A stretch of 64,000 nucleotides of DNA from Porphyridium purpureum (GCA_008690995.1 VRMN01000013.1:186001-250000), one strand, 5' to 3'; shown: positions 46,782-55,836, numbered from the stretch's first letter. Numbers and translations: made by a program. Notes: a model not told the origin generated them from the sequence alone.

Positions 46782-46798
46782 ACAGTGGGTGTACAGCC
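46782..46798 (+). promoter_or_regulatory. GTACAG element pair before SURF6
   Basis: Exact GTACAGTG at 46782-46789 and GTACAG at 46793-46798 (11-bp period), 87-103 bp upstream of the SURF6 ATG and in its direction. Confidence 0.45.
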
Positions 46799-46884
46799 CC
46801 GCCTGTTGGGTCTCGGCCGTCGAGCGCGTGTGTGCGTGCGACCGCGCAACTGCGGGGTTGACGGGAAACGGGGAAGACCACGCC

Positions 46885-47976
46885 ATGGGAACTCTTCCTG
46901 CGCGCGGTGCTCCGCGAAAAGGCGCCGCGGCAACTGTGGCAACTGTGTGGAGCCAGCCAGACAACCTACTTTTCGATGCGATTGAAAGGTTGATTCCTGC
47001 CACGGTGTTGGCCATTGAAAGAACCGAGGTCCAGCAGGCGAGCGTTCGCTCCAAGGCGGAGAAGAAGAACATCAAGACGAAGGAGAAGGCGAAGAAGAGC
47101 AAGCAGAAGGACACTGCGGCGGAGGTCAAAGTGAGTGAAGAAGAATCTGGGACCAGCGATGACGTACAGGCAGATGCGGGTGTGGGAAATGCCCCCGCGA
47201 AGCGGCCTGAAGCGCTTAGAGTCAAAGAAAAGACGGCCAAGCAGAGCGTGCCGAGTCAGCCGCGGCCGAATCGTGATCCTGGACTGGAGCTGAAGATCCA
47301 GGGCAAACTCGAAGCCATGAAGGTCGAACGGTCGGCAAAGAGCGAGCACAAACGCGAGAAGCGAGATCGGATACGAGAGCTCAAGAAGCAGCCACGCAAG
47401 CCAGCCGCGGTAAAGCCGGCAGTACAATCTAAGCAGGGGGAAACGGTTCGAGCCTCGGCTGCTGCGGCGAGTGAAAAGGAGGAGAAGAACGCGGAGCGTG
47501 TGGTGCAAGAGGATATTCCGGAGCTCGAATTTAATGTGTCTGGCCTAGACCAGGCCAAACGCCGTCGCGTTGTGAAGAAGCGGGACTTGCCCGGACTCAT
47601 TGAGAGAGCCGAGCGCAAGCAGGCGCGACTGCAAGAGGGTGGGGACGACGTGCTCGCGGCAAAGGTGAACAAGGCGATTAAAAAGGCCGGCGGAGAGAAA
47701 CTGCTCGATGATCCGAAGCTGCTGAAACGCACGCTGAAGAACCAGGAGCGGCAAAAACGCAAGAGCGAGCGCGAGTGGGGCAAGCGTCTGGCGGAGCAGA
47801 AGGCGCAGCAGAAAGATCGCGTTGCGAAACGCGAGGCGAACATCCAGAAGCGGGTTGCGTCAATCAAGGCCAAGAAGTCGGGCACGGGCGGCGCAAAACC
47901 CAAGAAGGCGATCTCCAAGTCGAGCAAGTCCAAAGGAGGGGCGAAGTCGAAGAAATCGGCGCGCAAGAGACACTAG
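46885..47976 (+). CDS. SURF6: SURF6/Rrp14 nucleolar ribosome-biogenesis protein
   Basis: ATG at 46885 (363 aa), 134 bp after the INTS11-like gene. The protein is extremely Lys/Arg-rich. The N-terminal helix SQPDNLLFDAIERLIPATVL fits the SURF6 N-domain. The C-terminal half has the family core: LEFNVSGLDQAKRRRVVKKR, then LDDPKLLKRTLKNQERQKRK, SEREWGKRLAEQKAQQKDR and repeated KREANIQKR/KAKKSG segments, ending in a KSKKSARKRH tail. SURF6/Rrp14 acts in early pre-rRNA processing for both subunits in the nucleolus. A highly charged Lys-rich protein can mimic such patterns, but the order of blocks supports the call. Confidence 0.85.
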   Translation: MGTLPARGAPRKGAAATVATVWSQPDNLLFDAIERLIPATVLAIERTEVQQASVRSKAEKKNIKTKEKAKKSKQKDTAAEVKVSEEESGTSDDVQADAGVGNAPAKRPEALRVKEKTAKQSVPSQPRPNRDPGLELKIQGKLEAMKVERSAKSEHKREKRDRIRELKKQPRKPAAVKPAVQSKQGETVRASAAAASEKEEKNAERVVQEDIPELEFNVSGLDQAKRRRVVKKRDLPGLIERAERKQARLQEGGDDVLAAKVNKAIKKAGGEKLLDDPKLLKRTLKNQERQKRKSEREWGKRLAEQKAQQKDRVAKREANIQKRVASIKAKKSGTGGAKPKKAISKSSKSKGGAKSKKSARKRH

Positions 47977-48055
47977 CGCGTGCGGCTGCGGCGCGAGCAG
48001 GTGACGGCGCGCGGTGCGCTGCGACCTCGTTCCGGCCCCGAAGCAGGTGGACAGG

Positions 48056-48087
48056 GTACAGTCCGCGTGTTCTGTGGCGGTACAGTT
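48056..48087 (+). promoter_or_regulatory. GTACAGT element pair before the RETICULATA-like gene
   Basis: GTACAGT at 48056-48062 and GTACAGTT at 48080-48087 (24-bp period), 172-203 bp before the ATG at 48259 and in its direction. The exact octamer is absent; these are near-matches. Confidence 0.35.
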
Positions 48088-48258
48088 CAAAACGGCGTGG
48101 CGGCGCGTGGGGAAAAATCTGGCGCGTGCGCGCGGCGGCGGCGGGGAGGCGATGTGCCGGTGTGGCGCGGTTGGAAAGGCGTGGAAAGAGGGGCGTGGGA
48201 GCTGCGAACGGAGCGCGGATTGCGGATCACGGAGCGCAGCGGCTGCGGCACGGCGGTG

Positions 48259-49389
48259 ATGGAGATCATAGCCTTCGCGCTCGGACATCCGGTACCCGCG
48301 CAAAGGAATCTGGGTCGTCGCGCGTCATGTACCGCGCCCGGTGGCTCGCGTCCGCGCAAGCGCGCCGCGGCGCGCCGCGTGGTGCCGGCGTCAGGTGATG
48401 GTGGGTCGGGCTTGTGGTCAGGATCAGGGGCGTCAGGAGGTCGTAGATATGGCTCGTCTGGAGGAGGAGGAGATGGTGGTGGTGCCGGTGGCAGGGGTGG
48501 TGCAGGCGGGGAAGATGGCGGTGAGGCGCGCCGAGCGCAGGACGCTGCGGTTGCTGGCGCCGCGCTGGAGCTTGGGCAGGTCAAGGCCGTGTTGACCAAG
48601 TACGGGCAGACGCTGCAGTCATTGAGTGCGGACGTCAGGTTTTCAGTGACAAATGGCGAATGTACAGCGGCGGTGCTTGAGCGGGTCTTGCAGGCGGAAG
48701 CGCTGCCTTTTGGTCTAGGCGCGTTGGCGCAGCGAATCGCGCCGTTTCGGAACAGGCTCGTAGGGTCGCCGGCGTTTTTGATGACCATGGGTGTGGAGCT
48801 CGCGATCGGTTTCTCCACCAAGACGGTCGCAGAAGTGCGCACACGCAAGGAGCGCTTCTGGAAGGAGTTTGACTTTTACCTCTCTGACATTGCGCTCGAA
48901 ATTATCGGCGATTTCGTGCTCGTGTGGCTGCTCTCGCCTAGCGCATCATTTGGGCCAGCAACGAAGGCGTCGTTTCTCTCACGGTTGCCGTCGCACGTGT
49001 TCCAAAAGGGTGCGTCCTTCTCGTTGCCACAACGCATGGCGTGCCTTCTAAACAAGGGCGCGCAGTTTGCGCTGACGGGTTTCACGGCTTCTATGATTGG
49101 GCACAGCATCACCAAGGCACTTGTAGCAAGGCGGCCACTGAAAGAAGGCGAGACGCGCGCAGAACTTGCTCCAGTTTTGCAGAACTCGCTCGAGTGGGGC
49201 AAGTTCATGGGTGTGAGCTCCAATGTTCGATACATGGCTGTCAATGGCATCGAGGAAAGAATGCTGAGCAAGCTATACAGCGTCAATGTGGCCGCAGCCA
49301 CCGTTGCTACCGCGGTGCTCCGTTTTGGAAACTGCTACTTTGGCGGCGTGCATTGGCTCAAGTGGGCGCGCGAGGCGCATCTCCAGTAG
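48259..49389 (+). CDS. RETICULATA/DUF3411 family plastid envelope protein
   Basis: An ATG at 48259 starts a leader MEIIAFALGHPVPAQRNLGR with SRPRKRAAARRVVPAS, a plausible transit peptide (376 aa in all). A Gly-rich linker follows. The conserved region (~110-370) shows the DUF3411 pattern: LVGSPAFLMTMGVELAIGFS, TKTVAEVRTRKERFWKEFDF, EIIGDFVLVWLLSPS, the SLPQRMACLLNKGAQFALTG segment, GHSITKALVARR, and GKFMGVSSNVRYMAVNGIEE. Four or so hydrophobic segments imply an integral membrane protein of the plastid inner envelope. In plants the family affects amino-acid or nucleotide homeostasis and leaf cell number; the molecular role is unknown. Confidence 0.87.
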   Translation: MEIIAFALGHPVPAQRNLGRRASCTAPGGSRPRKRAAARRVVPASGDGGSGLWSGSGASGGRRYGSSGGGGDGGGAGGRGGAGGEDGGEARRAQDAAVAGAALELGQVKAVLTKYGQTLQSLSADVRFSVTNGECTAAVLERVLQAEALPFGLGALAQRIAPFRNRLVGSPAFLMTMGVELAIGFSTKTVAEVRTRKERFWKEFDFYLSDIALEIIGDFVLVWLLSPSASFGPATKASFLSRLPSHVFQKGASFSLPQRMACLLNKGAQFALTGFTASMIGHSITKALVARRPLKEGETRAELAPVLQNSLEWGKFMGVSSNVRYMAVNGIEERMLSKLYSVNVAAATVATAVLRFGNCYFGGVHWLKWAREAHLQ

Positions 49390-49624
49390 GAAATGGCAAT
49401 GATGCATGTGTATGCATCGTGCTTGTGTCAGGTCAGGGCGCTCGCGTGCGAAACAGGAAGAGGATTTTGCGGATTATTGTAAATTGCGTGCCCATGTGTC
49501 ATGGTTGGTTTATTGTTTATTTTTATTGGGGCTCTAGTCTGCAGGTGCTCAACAGCCCTTTCCACCAAAGTCAAGCACTTCAACGCTTTTCGTTCCCTGT
49601 ATGCTGGGACCTAGCCTTTCTCGA

Positions 49625-51487
49625 CTATGGATGTAAATGAGAAACACTCGGATTCGAGACACGGAACAAGCGGGTCGCGGGCAGGAAGTATCCTTCGTAT
49701 ATGATTGTGTCCGGGCTGGTGTCGTAGTGATAGTGACCCACAAAATTGCGGTCTTCGAAAAAGTGCGTGTGTTCAAGCCGAAGACCGAGGTGCTTGCTGG
49801 CGGACGGGTCGTGGGACACCGTATAATTAACAGCGGTGAATGCGTTGCGAGGAGAAACTTGGAAGAACTTGAGCCACTTCTGCACGTCTCCAGCTTCTGT
49901 GCGAAGAGGACTTGTGCTAAAGTCCGGCATGATGTGGCCCTTGATGGATCCGGCACGCATTTGGAAAACGCCACCCAGCCCGGCAGCCGTTTGGGCTTGC
50001 TCACCGCTTTCGCCTACGCACGTAAGCAGCGCATCTCGCAGGCAACGCCCAAAATCTTTTGTGCCCGTACGCTTCTGCGCGATCACGTGCACGACACTGC
50101 CAGGTAACCCGTCGCTCAGCACCAGGTTCGCGAGGGGCCCGCACTCCAATGCGGAAGATGCCACACTTTCGGGTCGATTCTCGCCGTCTAGTCGGCCTAT
50201 CCGATTCAGCACAACGACGGGCCCAAGCTCGGGCCCGCCCGTGCCCGCAGGATGGTCGGGAGCAGCGTCGTCAGACGCCCTTAGAGGCCCTAGCCTGTCC
50301 GCCACTATCGAGTCTGCAGCAGCGTCGCATCGCATACTCCAGAAGACCTCGCAGTTCTGGCCGTGAAGCCTCGATGAACCAGCACCAGGACCATAGACTG
50401 CATAAGGTTCGGATGCGCCCACGCGGGCTGCCACCGCACGTACGTCAAAGCGACGATGGTGCTGTGGTGGGCTTTCCATGTACGGATTCCCGCCGATATC
50501 AAGTAATGAACAAGCAGCGCTGCTGCTACCAAGGCCCTCATGCGCCAAGCCCCACTCGCGCAGATTGGCACACTCGGCAATACCAGCGGTCACGCTCGCA
50601 AAATTTTCAGACAGCGCGTCTTGTAAAGCGGCGCACAATTGTTCCAGAGAGACGGCTTGCAGGGCAAGCTCCTCCACACTTAGCTGCTGTCCCAACGATG
50701 CCGAGTCTTCCATGTCCAGCATGACGACCCCGGCGTGGTCGCGTAGCTCTTCTGCGCGTGCACGGTAGTTTGATGGGTACCGATGTGACACCAGCTGCGG
50801 GGCGACATTCTGGAACGCTGCCGAGTCCAGCACTGGACTCACCCGCAGGATCTCATCCTTTGTTACGGTGTCCAGGTCGGCGGCACTCAGCATACTCACG
50901 GCGGCCGAGTAGCGGACGCCCAATTCAGCGCCTTTGTCTGCCTGTGCGCTCGACACAGGCCCAACAAACACCAGTCGTACACGTTCAGCAAAACCGTGCT
51001 CGAGAGCTCCCGGCAGTTTCTCCATGACCGCGAGTTGTTCAAAGTCCAGCACTCGCGACGCGTCCATCTGCAGCACTTGTACCGCCGTGCGGCGACGCCA
51101 CTCGGACGCGTCTGCATACAGGATCCTATTGGCCAGTGATGACGCGCACATCAATAAGCTCTGCAGCAGCACCAGGCCCAATGGCTCATATACGCACATG
51201 ACCACAGTCTCGGAATTCTCAAGCACAACATCCACCACGCGTTGGCACAAGGCGACGCCAGGCAACAATGCAGCCGCCTCACTCCCGCGCGCAGCGCAGC
51301 CGTCGTCCACCATCATCAGCGCCACATCCACCAGCTCGCGGGCCTTGCCCGCGAGTGCTAGCTTCCACGTGCGCGAGCCCAGATCAGCCAGAACCATGCC
51401 GGCGGGCAGCACGTCGTCCTCACCGTCTGTCCATTGCTTGCCCAGTACGGCAAGCCGCGACGGTGATGGCGCCACACTGGATGCCAT
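49625..51487 (-). CDS. C11orf54/PTD012-type hydrolase domain fused to an unknown N-terminal domain
   Basis: ATG at 51487 (620 aa). The C-terminal ~335 residues (~285-618) match the C11orf54 ester hydrolase (DUF1907): ALQDALSENFASVTAGIAEC, a Gly-rich VYGPGAGSSRLHGQN, MRAGSIKGHIMPDFS, WLKFFQVSP, and the zinc site EHTHFFEDRNFVGHYHYD (~571-588) with three His, then YEGYFLPATRLFRV. Animal homologues are about 315 aa and contain only this domain. The N-terminal ~280 residues are a separate folded region (VVMCVYEPLGLVLLQSLLMC, then SRVLDFEQLAVMEKLPGALE) that I cannot assign. It may resemble a Rossmann-type domain, but no cofactor motif is clear. The fusion appears unusual. Confidence 0.8.
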   Translation of the reverse strand: MASSVAPSPSRLAVLGKQWTDGEDDVLPAGMVLADLGSRTWKLALAGKARELVDVALMMVDDGCAARGSEAAALLPGVALCQRVVDVVLENSETVVMCVYEPLGLVLLQSLLMCASSLANRILYADASEWRRRTAVQVLQMDASRVLDFEQLAVMEKLPGALEHGFAERVRLVFVGPVSSAQADKGAELGVRYSAAVSMLSAADLDTVTKDEILRVSPVLDSAAFQNVAPQLVSHRYPSNYRARAEELRDHAGVVMLDMEDSASLGQQLSVEELALQAVSLEQLCAALQDALSENFASVTAGIAECANLREWGLAHEGLGSSSAACSLLDIGGNPYMESPPQHHRRFDVRAVAARVGASEPYAVYGPGAGSSRLHGQNCEVFWSMRCDAAADSIVADRLGPLRASDDAAPDHPAGTGGPELGPVVVLNRIGRLDGENRPESVASSALECGPLANLVLSDGLPGSVVHVIAQKRTGTKDFGRCLRDALLTCVGESGEQAQTAAGLGGVFQMRAGSIKGHIMPDFSTSPLRTEAGDVQKWLKFFQVSPRNAFTAVNYTVSHDPSASKHLGLRLEHTHFFEDRNFVGHYHYDTSPDTIIYEGYFLPATRLFRVSNPSVSHLHP

Positions 51488-51650
51488 AAGTTGGCACGGC
51501 TCGGATCCGAGCAGCGCGATTCACGTCCGATGTCGCCTGAACCGACAAACGTTTCAGCCGCAACCTGCACGACTGCGGTAGTGAAGCTTCTTATCCTTCC
51601 GTGAGTTGCGTAACATTTGCTTGTTCGAAGACGATCGAAGAGCCGGAGAC

Positions 51651-52757
51651 ATGCACGTCCACCGGGTAGTGGTCGACTCGGTGGGCTTTGTGCCGTCTGT
51701 GGTCGCACGGTATGAGCGTCCAAATAATTTGACTTGGCCGACTAGCCGCTGCACACTGCGCATTGGCCGAAAAGCTGTGGCGTCGCGTGCTCAGCGTGCA
51801 CGGTGGCGGTCGACGAGCAATGAGCAAAGTCCTGCAATCCTTCTCAAGGCCAGAGAAGTGGGTGACACTGGCGCCGAGACAGAAGCTGAAGCCAGCATTG
51901 GCAATGACCCAGAGCCCAGCATGCTCGTCGCATGTTATACTGCGATGAGGCAGCCAGTGCAGGTGGTCCACGCGGTCAACTTGACCAACGGGCTCGAGTT
52001 GATGGATAATGTGGTGGAAATCATTCGACGCACGGGGCGGAATCCTGGACAACACATGACATTTTGCCGCATCCAAAGTAGCCTCTTGGAAATGCAGTGC
52101 CTGGATCAGGTTCTTTGCGAGCTGGATAGTAACGTGCTTCTCCATCTTGCCATGAACCACGTCGTGTTTGTGTACGACGTCGGATCAAGGAGCAAACACA
52201 CGAAAGTACCGCGCGCGATATGGTATGGCGTCGAGTTTATCAAGTACGCAGTGATGTACTTGTGGTTTGGCGGTGAATCGCCGCGCTTGCCTGAAAAGGT
52301 GATGCTCCGCGGACACAACGTTGCGCCGTATTGGAAGCGGCAGTGCTCTTTTCTTCAGAAGCATACCAAAAAGCGAATTCGATATTTCCGTCCGTACGCT
52401 GCGCGTTTCGATGTGCAGGACGTGCGTCTCTTTGGCGTGTGTCCCCAGTGGACGACGAACTACGACGGCAAGACAGCATTCTACTCGGATCTGCTTTTCG
52501 ACTTTGAACGCCAGCGCGGACATGCTGACACAAGTAGCGGATCACTAGCTCCGCCTTGTCAGGAAGGTGAAGCTGGCCCCTTCATACGAGAGGCCAGTCC
52601 AGCGGCGAGCCAACGCCGTTCCGAACTACCCTCTGATGTAGAATTCCAAAGAACGCTGCATACATACGGTCTTTATTTTGATGAGTACGGGCTCCGCATA
52701 CACGACGGCAACGCAGAACGGTTCGTGCAAGATGATAGGACGAGTGAGGACGGGTAG
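51651..52757 (+). CDS. Hypothetical protein (368 aa)
   Basis: ATG at 51651; the frame upstream starts with TTG. The start is 163 bp from the divergent C11orf54-type gene. The product has a beta-rich N-terminal half (MHVHRVVVDSVGFVPSVVAR, then PMLVACYTAMRQPVQVVHAV-like strands). Its central region is aromatic and basic (HLAMNHVVFVYDVGSRSKHT, AIWYGVEFIKYAVMYLWFGG, KKRIRYFRPYAARFDVQDV), and the tail is acidic. No catalytic motif or membrane segment is convincing. I do not recognise a family. The conserved-looking aromatic block suggests a genuine folded domain. Confidence 0.6.
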   Translation: MHVHRVVVDSVGFVPSVVARYERPNNLTWPTSRCTLRIGRKAVASRAQRARWRSTSNEQSPAILLKAREVGDTGAETEAEASIGNDPEPSMLVACYTAMRQPVQVVHAVNLTNGLELMDNVVEIIRRTGRNPGQHMTFCRIQSSLLEMQCLDQVLCELDSNVLLHLAMNHVVFVYDVGSRSKHTKVPRAIWYGVEFIKYAVMYLWFGGESPRLPEKVMLRGHNVAPYWKRQCSFLQKHTKKRIRYFRPYAARFDVQDVRLFGVCPQWTTNYDGKTAFYSDLLFDFERQRGHADTSSGSLAPPCQEGEAGPFIREASPAASQRRSELPSDVEFQRTLHTYGLYFDEYGLRIHDGNAERFVQDDRTSEDG

Positions 52758-53040
52758 GAACGAACCGAATCACAGTCAGAAAAAGCATGAAACGCATTTT
52801 ACACTACTCACGCACGACATCTCCTGCCACCTTGGCTTCTGCCCGCTTTGAAACAGAAGATCATATGCTCATCTCAACGGCAGCTGGAATGCATTCGTTT
52901 AACGCGTTCAACCATGATATCCGACGACCATTTCCATGATGGCTTCTGGAGCGAGTAGTCGCGCCACCCATTTCAAGTTTTTTTTCGTGCGATTAGGGAG
53001 AGCCCTGTCGAGCGGGACGACTGTCGCGCTTGGTTGGGCA

Positions 53041-54972
53041 TCAAACCTCTGCTTCGCTCAGATACTCGTCCCGCGACCATGACTCGAGCACGACGCGGCT
53101 TGCGCGCTCAAATTCGAAGCCTTGGCCGATCGAGTTCTCCATTTTGCGAAGCACGAACATTTCGTTCGAGTCGGCGATCGACACCACTGTGCCAGAACGG
53201 CCCGCCCGGCCCGCCCGGCCGCCGCGGTGTATGTAGGTGTCTGTGTCAGGCGGGAGGTCGAGGTTAACGACGTGAGAAACGCGCGAGATGTCCAGTCCGC
53301 GCGTGCCTACATCTGTACTCAGCAGTACTGCCGCGTGACCGTCGCGGAACGCCGTGAGGTTTTGCTTACGCTCCGCCACTTCCATGTCGTTGCTTAGCGC
53401 AACAGCGCACAAAATGTTTCCGTGTGCGTCACGTGCGTTGGTTGGTTGCGCGTCGAATGCGGCGTTCAGAGCCTGAGCGAGGCCACGCACATCACGCGAT
53501 GTGTGCACGAACACAATGCATGCACTGGGCTGCGCAGCGAGAATAATCGCGCGCAGAGCGCTCACTTTCTTTTTGCGCTCACACTCGACAAAAAGGTGCC
53601 GAAGATTCTCCGGCACCTTGGCATCCTCCGAGTGGTACACATGGACAACATCCGACCGCGTCCAGCGCTCATTCACGCACTGCTTCAGAAAGTGACGGTG
53701 CTGCGGCACGGTCGCTGACGCAAGCACTGTCTGCCGTTGCTCGCGCCGCGCTTGGGCGCCGAGCCGCACGCGCGTTCGCGCATATGCATCTGGGGCGGCA
53801 GCGTCCTGTAAAGACTGCGAAATCACAAGCTCCGGATTTTGACCCGCAGCGGAGTTCATTTTGCGTCTTGAACCCGCACCAATAGTACTACTTGTGCCTT
53901 CATCAAGAGAGCCGTCACCGCTCTTTGGCAACGCGGCTAAAATATCTTGTAATTCTCGCGTGGTCTGCGCATCTTGCAAGCATGCGTCAAACTCATCTAC
54001 CACTAAGAATGAAATGGTGTGCAGCTGTAGTCGCCCACTCTGGACAATCTTCATGAGGCGCCCAGGTGTCGCAATCACGATACGAGGTGCGGCTTGACGA
54101 AGCTGCAGCTTTTGGCGCCGTAGGTTGGCCTGGTCAAGAAGCGGTAGCACCAAATAGTCCTTCTTGGGTAGAGAACGGTGTTCGGACACATCCGAGGCGT
54201 CCTCATCTTCTTCTTCCTCTTCTCCGCTACTGTTGTTGTCCTCACTTGAAATGGACTCTAGCTCGCTTTCACGCGTAGCATGAACGTCGTCGCATTCCAA
54301 GCTCTGGCGAGACAAAGCATTGTAACCCTTGGCTACCGCACGCGCCACACGGTAGACTTGCATTCCAAGCTCCTGCGTCGGAACGACTATGAGCGCCTGG
54401 ACAGCGGAGCGCGACAGGTCGACCTCATTCATCAACGGAATCAAATAGGCGAGCGTCTTTCCCGTACCTGTCTGCGCGTGGATCACAACATCAGGTGGAT
54501 GAGCTTGTTTTTCATCTTGGTCGCCCGGATAAAGCACATCCAGGACGTCACGCTGCACTGCGGTTGGCGTTGTGAAACCCAGTTGTAAGAGCCGCCAAAG
54601 TAGCCACGGTTGCACTCCACGAGCCTCATAATCCTTGAACTGCGAGAGCTCGGGAGATGTATTACCAAGCTCGGGAGATGTATTACCACGCTCGTCCCCA
54701 CTTTGCCCGTCTTGCCCGGCCATCCGCACAGTTTCGCCAGTCACCGCAACGATATAGTTCATACAGCGTCGCCGAGCCGCCAGCCGAGACTCGCCGTACT
54801 GAAAGCACCGCCGCCTCGCCGAAAAGTGCAGCATTCTGGCACTGACGCTACGCTCCCTGCAAGCACATGCTCGCATCGAATCCGAGCGCGCGTGAAACTT
54901 GAGCCCTGGTGCCTGCTGCGGGTGCGGCGCGGGCGCTTGCCAGCAGCAAACCCAAGCATGCTGCCGCCACAT
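53041..54972 (-). CDS. DEAD-box RNA helicase, organelle-type leader
   Basis: ATG at 54972 (643 aa). The first ~70 residues are Arg/Cys/Ser-rich with few acids, like an organelle presequence. All helicase motifs follow: Q motif GFTTPTAVQRDVL, AQTGTGKT (~165), PTQELGMQVY, TPGRL, motif II VDEFD (~325), SAT (~416), FVHTSRDVRG, STDVGTRGLDI and HRGGRAGRAGR (~582). Motif II is DEFD instead of DEAD. A long acidic insert (Glu/Asp/Ser) sits between motifs I and Ia. RNA duplex unwinding, perhaps in a plastid or mitochondrion, is inferred. An exact 21-bp tandem duplication near the N-terminus gives GNTSPEL twice. Confidence 0.88.
   Translation of the reverse strand: MWRQHAWVCCWQAPAPHPQQAPGLKFHARSDSMRACACRERSVSARMLHFSARRRCFQYGESRLAARRRCMNYIVAVTGETVRMAGQDGQSGDERGNTSPELGNTSPELSQFKDYEARGVQPWLLWRLLQLGFTTPTAVQRDVLDVLYPGDQDEKQAHPPDVVIHAQTGTGKTLAYLIPLMNEVDLSRSAVQALIVVPTQELGMQVYRVARAVAKGYNALSRQSLECDDVHATRESELESISSEDNNSSGEEEEEDEDASDVSEHRSLPKKDYLVLPLLDQANLRRQKLQLRQAAPRIVIATPGRLMKIVQSGRLQLHTISFLVVDEFDACLQDAQTTRELQDILAALPKSGDGSLDEGTSSTIGAGSRRKMNSAAGQNPELVISQSLQDAAAPDAYARTRVRLGAQARREQRQTVLASATVPQHRHFLKQCVNERWTRSDVVHVYHSEDAKVPENLRHLFVECERKKKVSALRAIILAAQPSACIVFVHTSRDVRGLAQALNAAFDAQPTNARDAHGNILCAVALSNDMEVAERKQNLTAFRDGHAAVLLSTDVGTRGLDISRVSHVVNLDLPPDTDTYIHRGGRAGRAGRSGTVVSIADSNEMFVLRKMENSIGQGFEFERASRVVLESWSRDEYLSEAEV
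54647..54688 (-). repeat. Perfect 21-bp tandem duplication in the helicase gene
   Basis: Two identical adjacent 21-bp units (54647-54667 and 54668-54688) encode GNTSPEL twice in frame. Complete identity suggests a recent event. Confidence 0.9.
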
Positions 54973-55200
54973 CCTGCAGCCGTAGCTCGCCTCGATGCCC
55001 GTGCCCGGGACAACTAGCTGCTGTGCGGTCCTTCAAAGACGCGGCACCATTCGTGGAACTCCAACGAAAAGGTTTATTCGTCGGACGTCGTATAAATAAG
55101 AGCGGCGTTCTACTTTTGCCGTGCGCCAGTTCGGCGATGACGCGGGTTTTTACACACGCGTTCTGCACGCACACAGGCTAGCGTCAACGCTGAAGCCCGC

Positions 55201-55836
55201 CTAGTATTCGAGAATAGGTTCGCCGGGGTTCGAAAGCTGTTCTATGGTCAGCTTTAGGTTGAAGCGTTTGGACAACACGATCTTGAAGAGCTTTTGCACG
55301 TTGATCGAATGTGATGCCGACGTGAAGACGAGCGGTGACTTCATGGCCTTGGCAAACTTGCGCGCGTGGTTGATCGTATCTTCCTGCTTATCTTGAGGAA
55401 GGCTGGCGAACGAATCAAATTTGGTGCCAACCAAGAACGGAATGAATGCCTGATTGAGCCCTCGCGCCTGGCGGTACCACTCCTTGACGCTCTGCAACGT
55501 GCTGCGTCGGGTCAGGTCGAACATGAAAAGAATAGCAGATGCATCCGCGCAGACCAGAGGAATCATGGAATGGAACTCGGACTCACCGCCCAAATCAAAA
55601 ATCGTGAACGTGACGGTGCGATCGCGCAGACTGATAATCTTCTCCATGAAATTGATGCCGAGCGTCTGAATGTAATCCTCATCAAACTTATTCTCCACAT
55701 ACTTGACCATGAGCGACGTCTTGCCCACGGCGCTATCCCCGAGCATTCCCACTTTGAGCTGAATATTCTTTCCTGGCCCGGCTGCTCCTGCCGCACTACT
55801 TCCGGCGCCTCCATCCCCACCACCAGCCGGCTCCAT
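55201..55836 (-). CDS. SPG1: Spg1/Tem1-type small GTPase
   Basis: ATG at 55836 (211 aa); the longer open frame begins with GTG. After a Gly/Ala-rich start the G-domain is complete: VGMLGDSAVGKTSLMVKYVE (P-loop), FDEDYIQTLGINFMEK (switch I), FDLGGESEF (switch II, ~79), AILFMFDLTRRSTLQSVKEW, and VGTKFD (~138). The EDYIQTLG and SVKEWYRQARG stretches are diagnostic for Spg1/Tem1, the GTPases that trigger septation or mitotic exit in fungi and occur in many protists and plants. Switch II has Glu where DLGGQ is usual. There is no C-terminal Cys for prenylation, as in the family. Neighbouring promoter motifs resemble those of the Wee1-like gene. Confidence 0.9.
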   Translation of the reverse strand: MEPAGGGDGGAGSSAAGAAGPGKNIQLKVGMLGDSAVGKTSLMVKYVENKFDEDYIQTLGINFMEKIISLRDRTVTFTIFDLGGESEFHSMIPLVCADASAILFMFDLTRRSTLQSVKEWYRQARGLNQAFIPFLVGTKFDSFASLPQDKQEDTINHARKFAKAMKSPLVFTSASHSINVQKLFKIVLSKRFNLKLTIEQLSNPGEPILEY

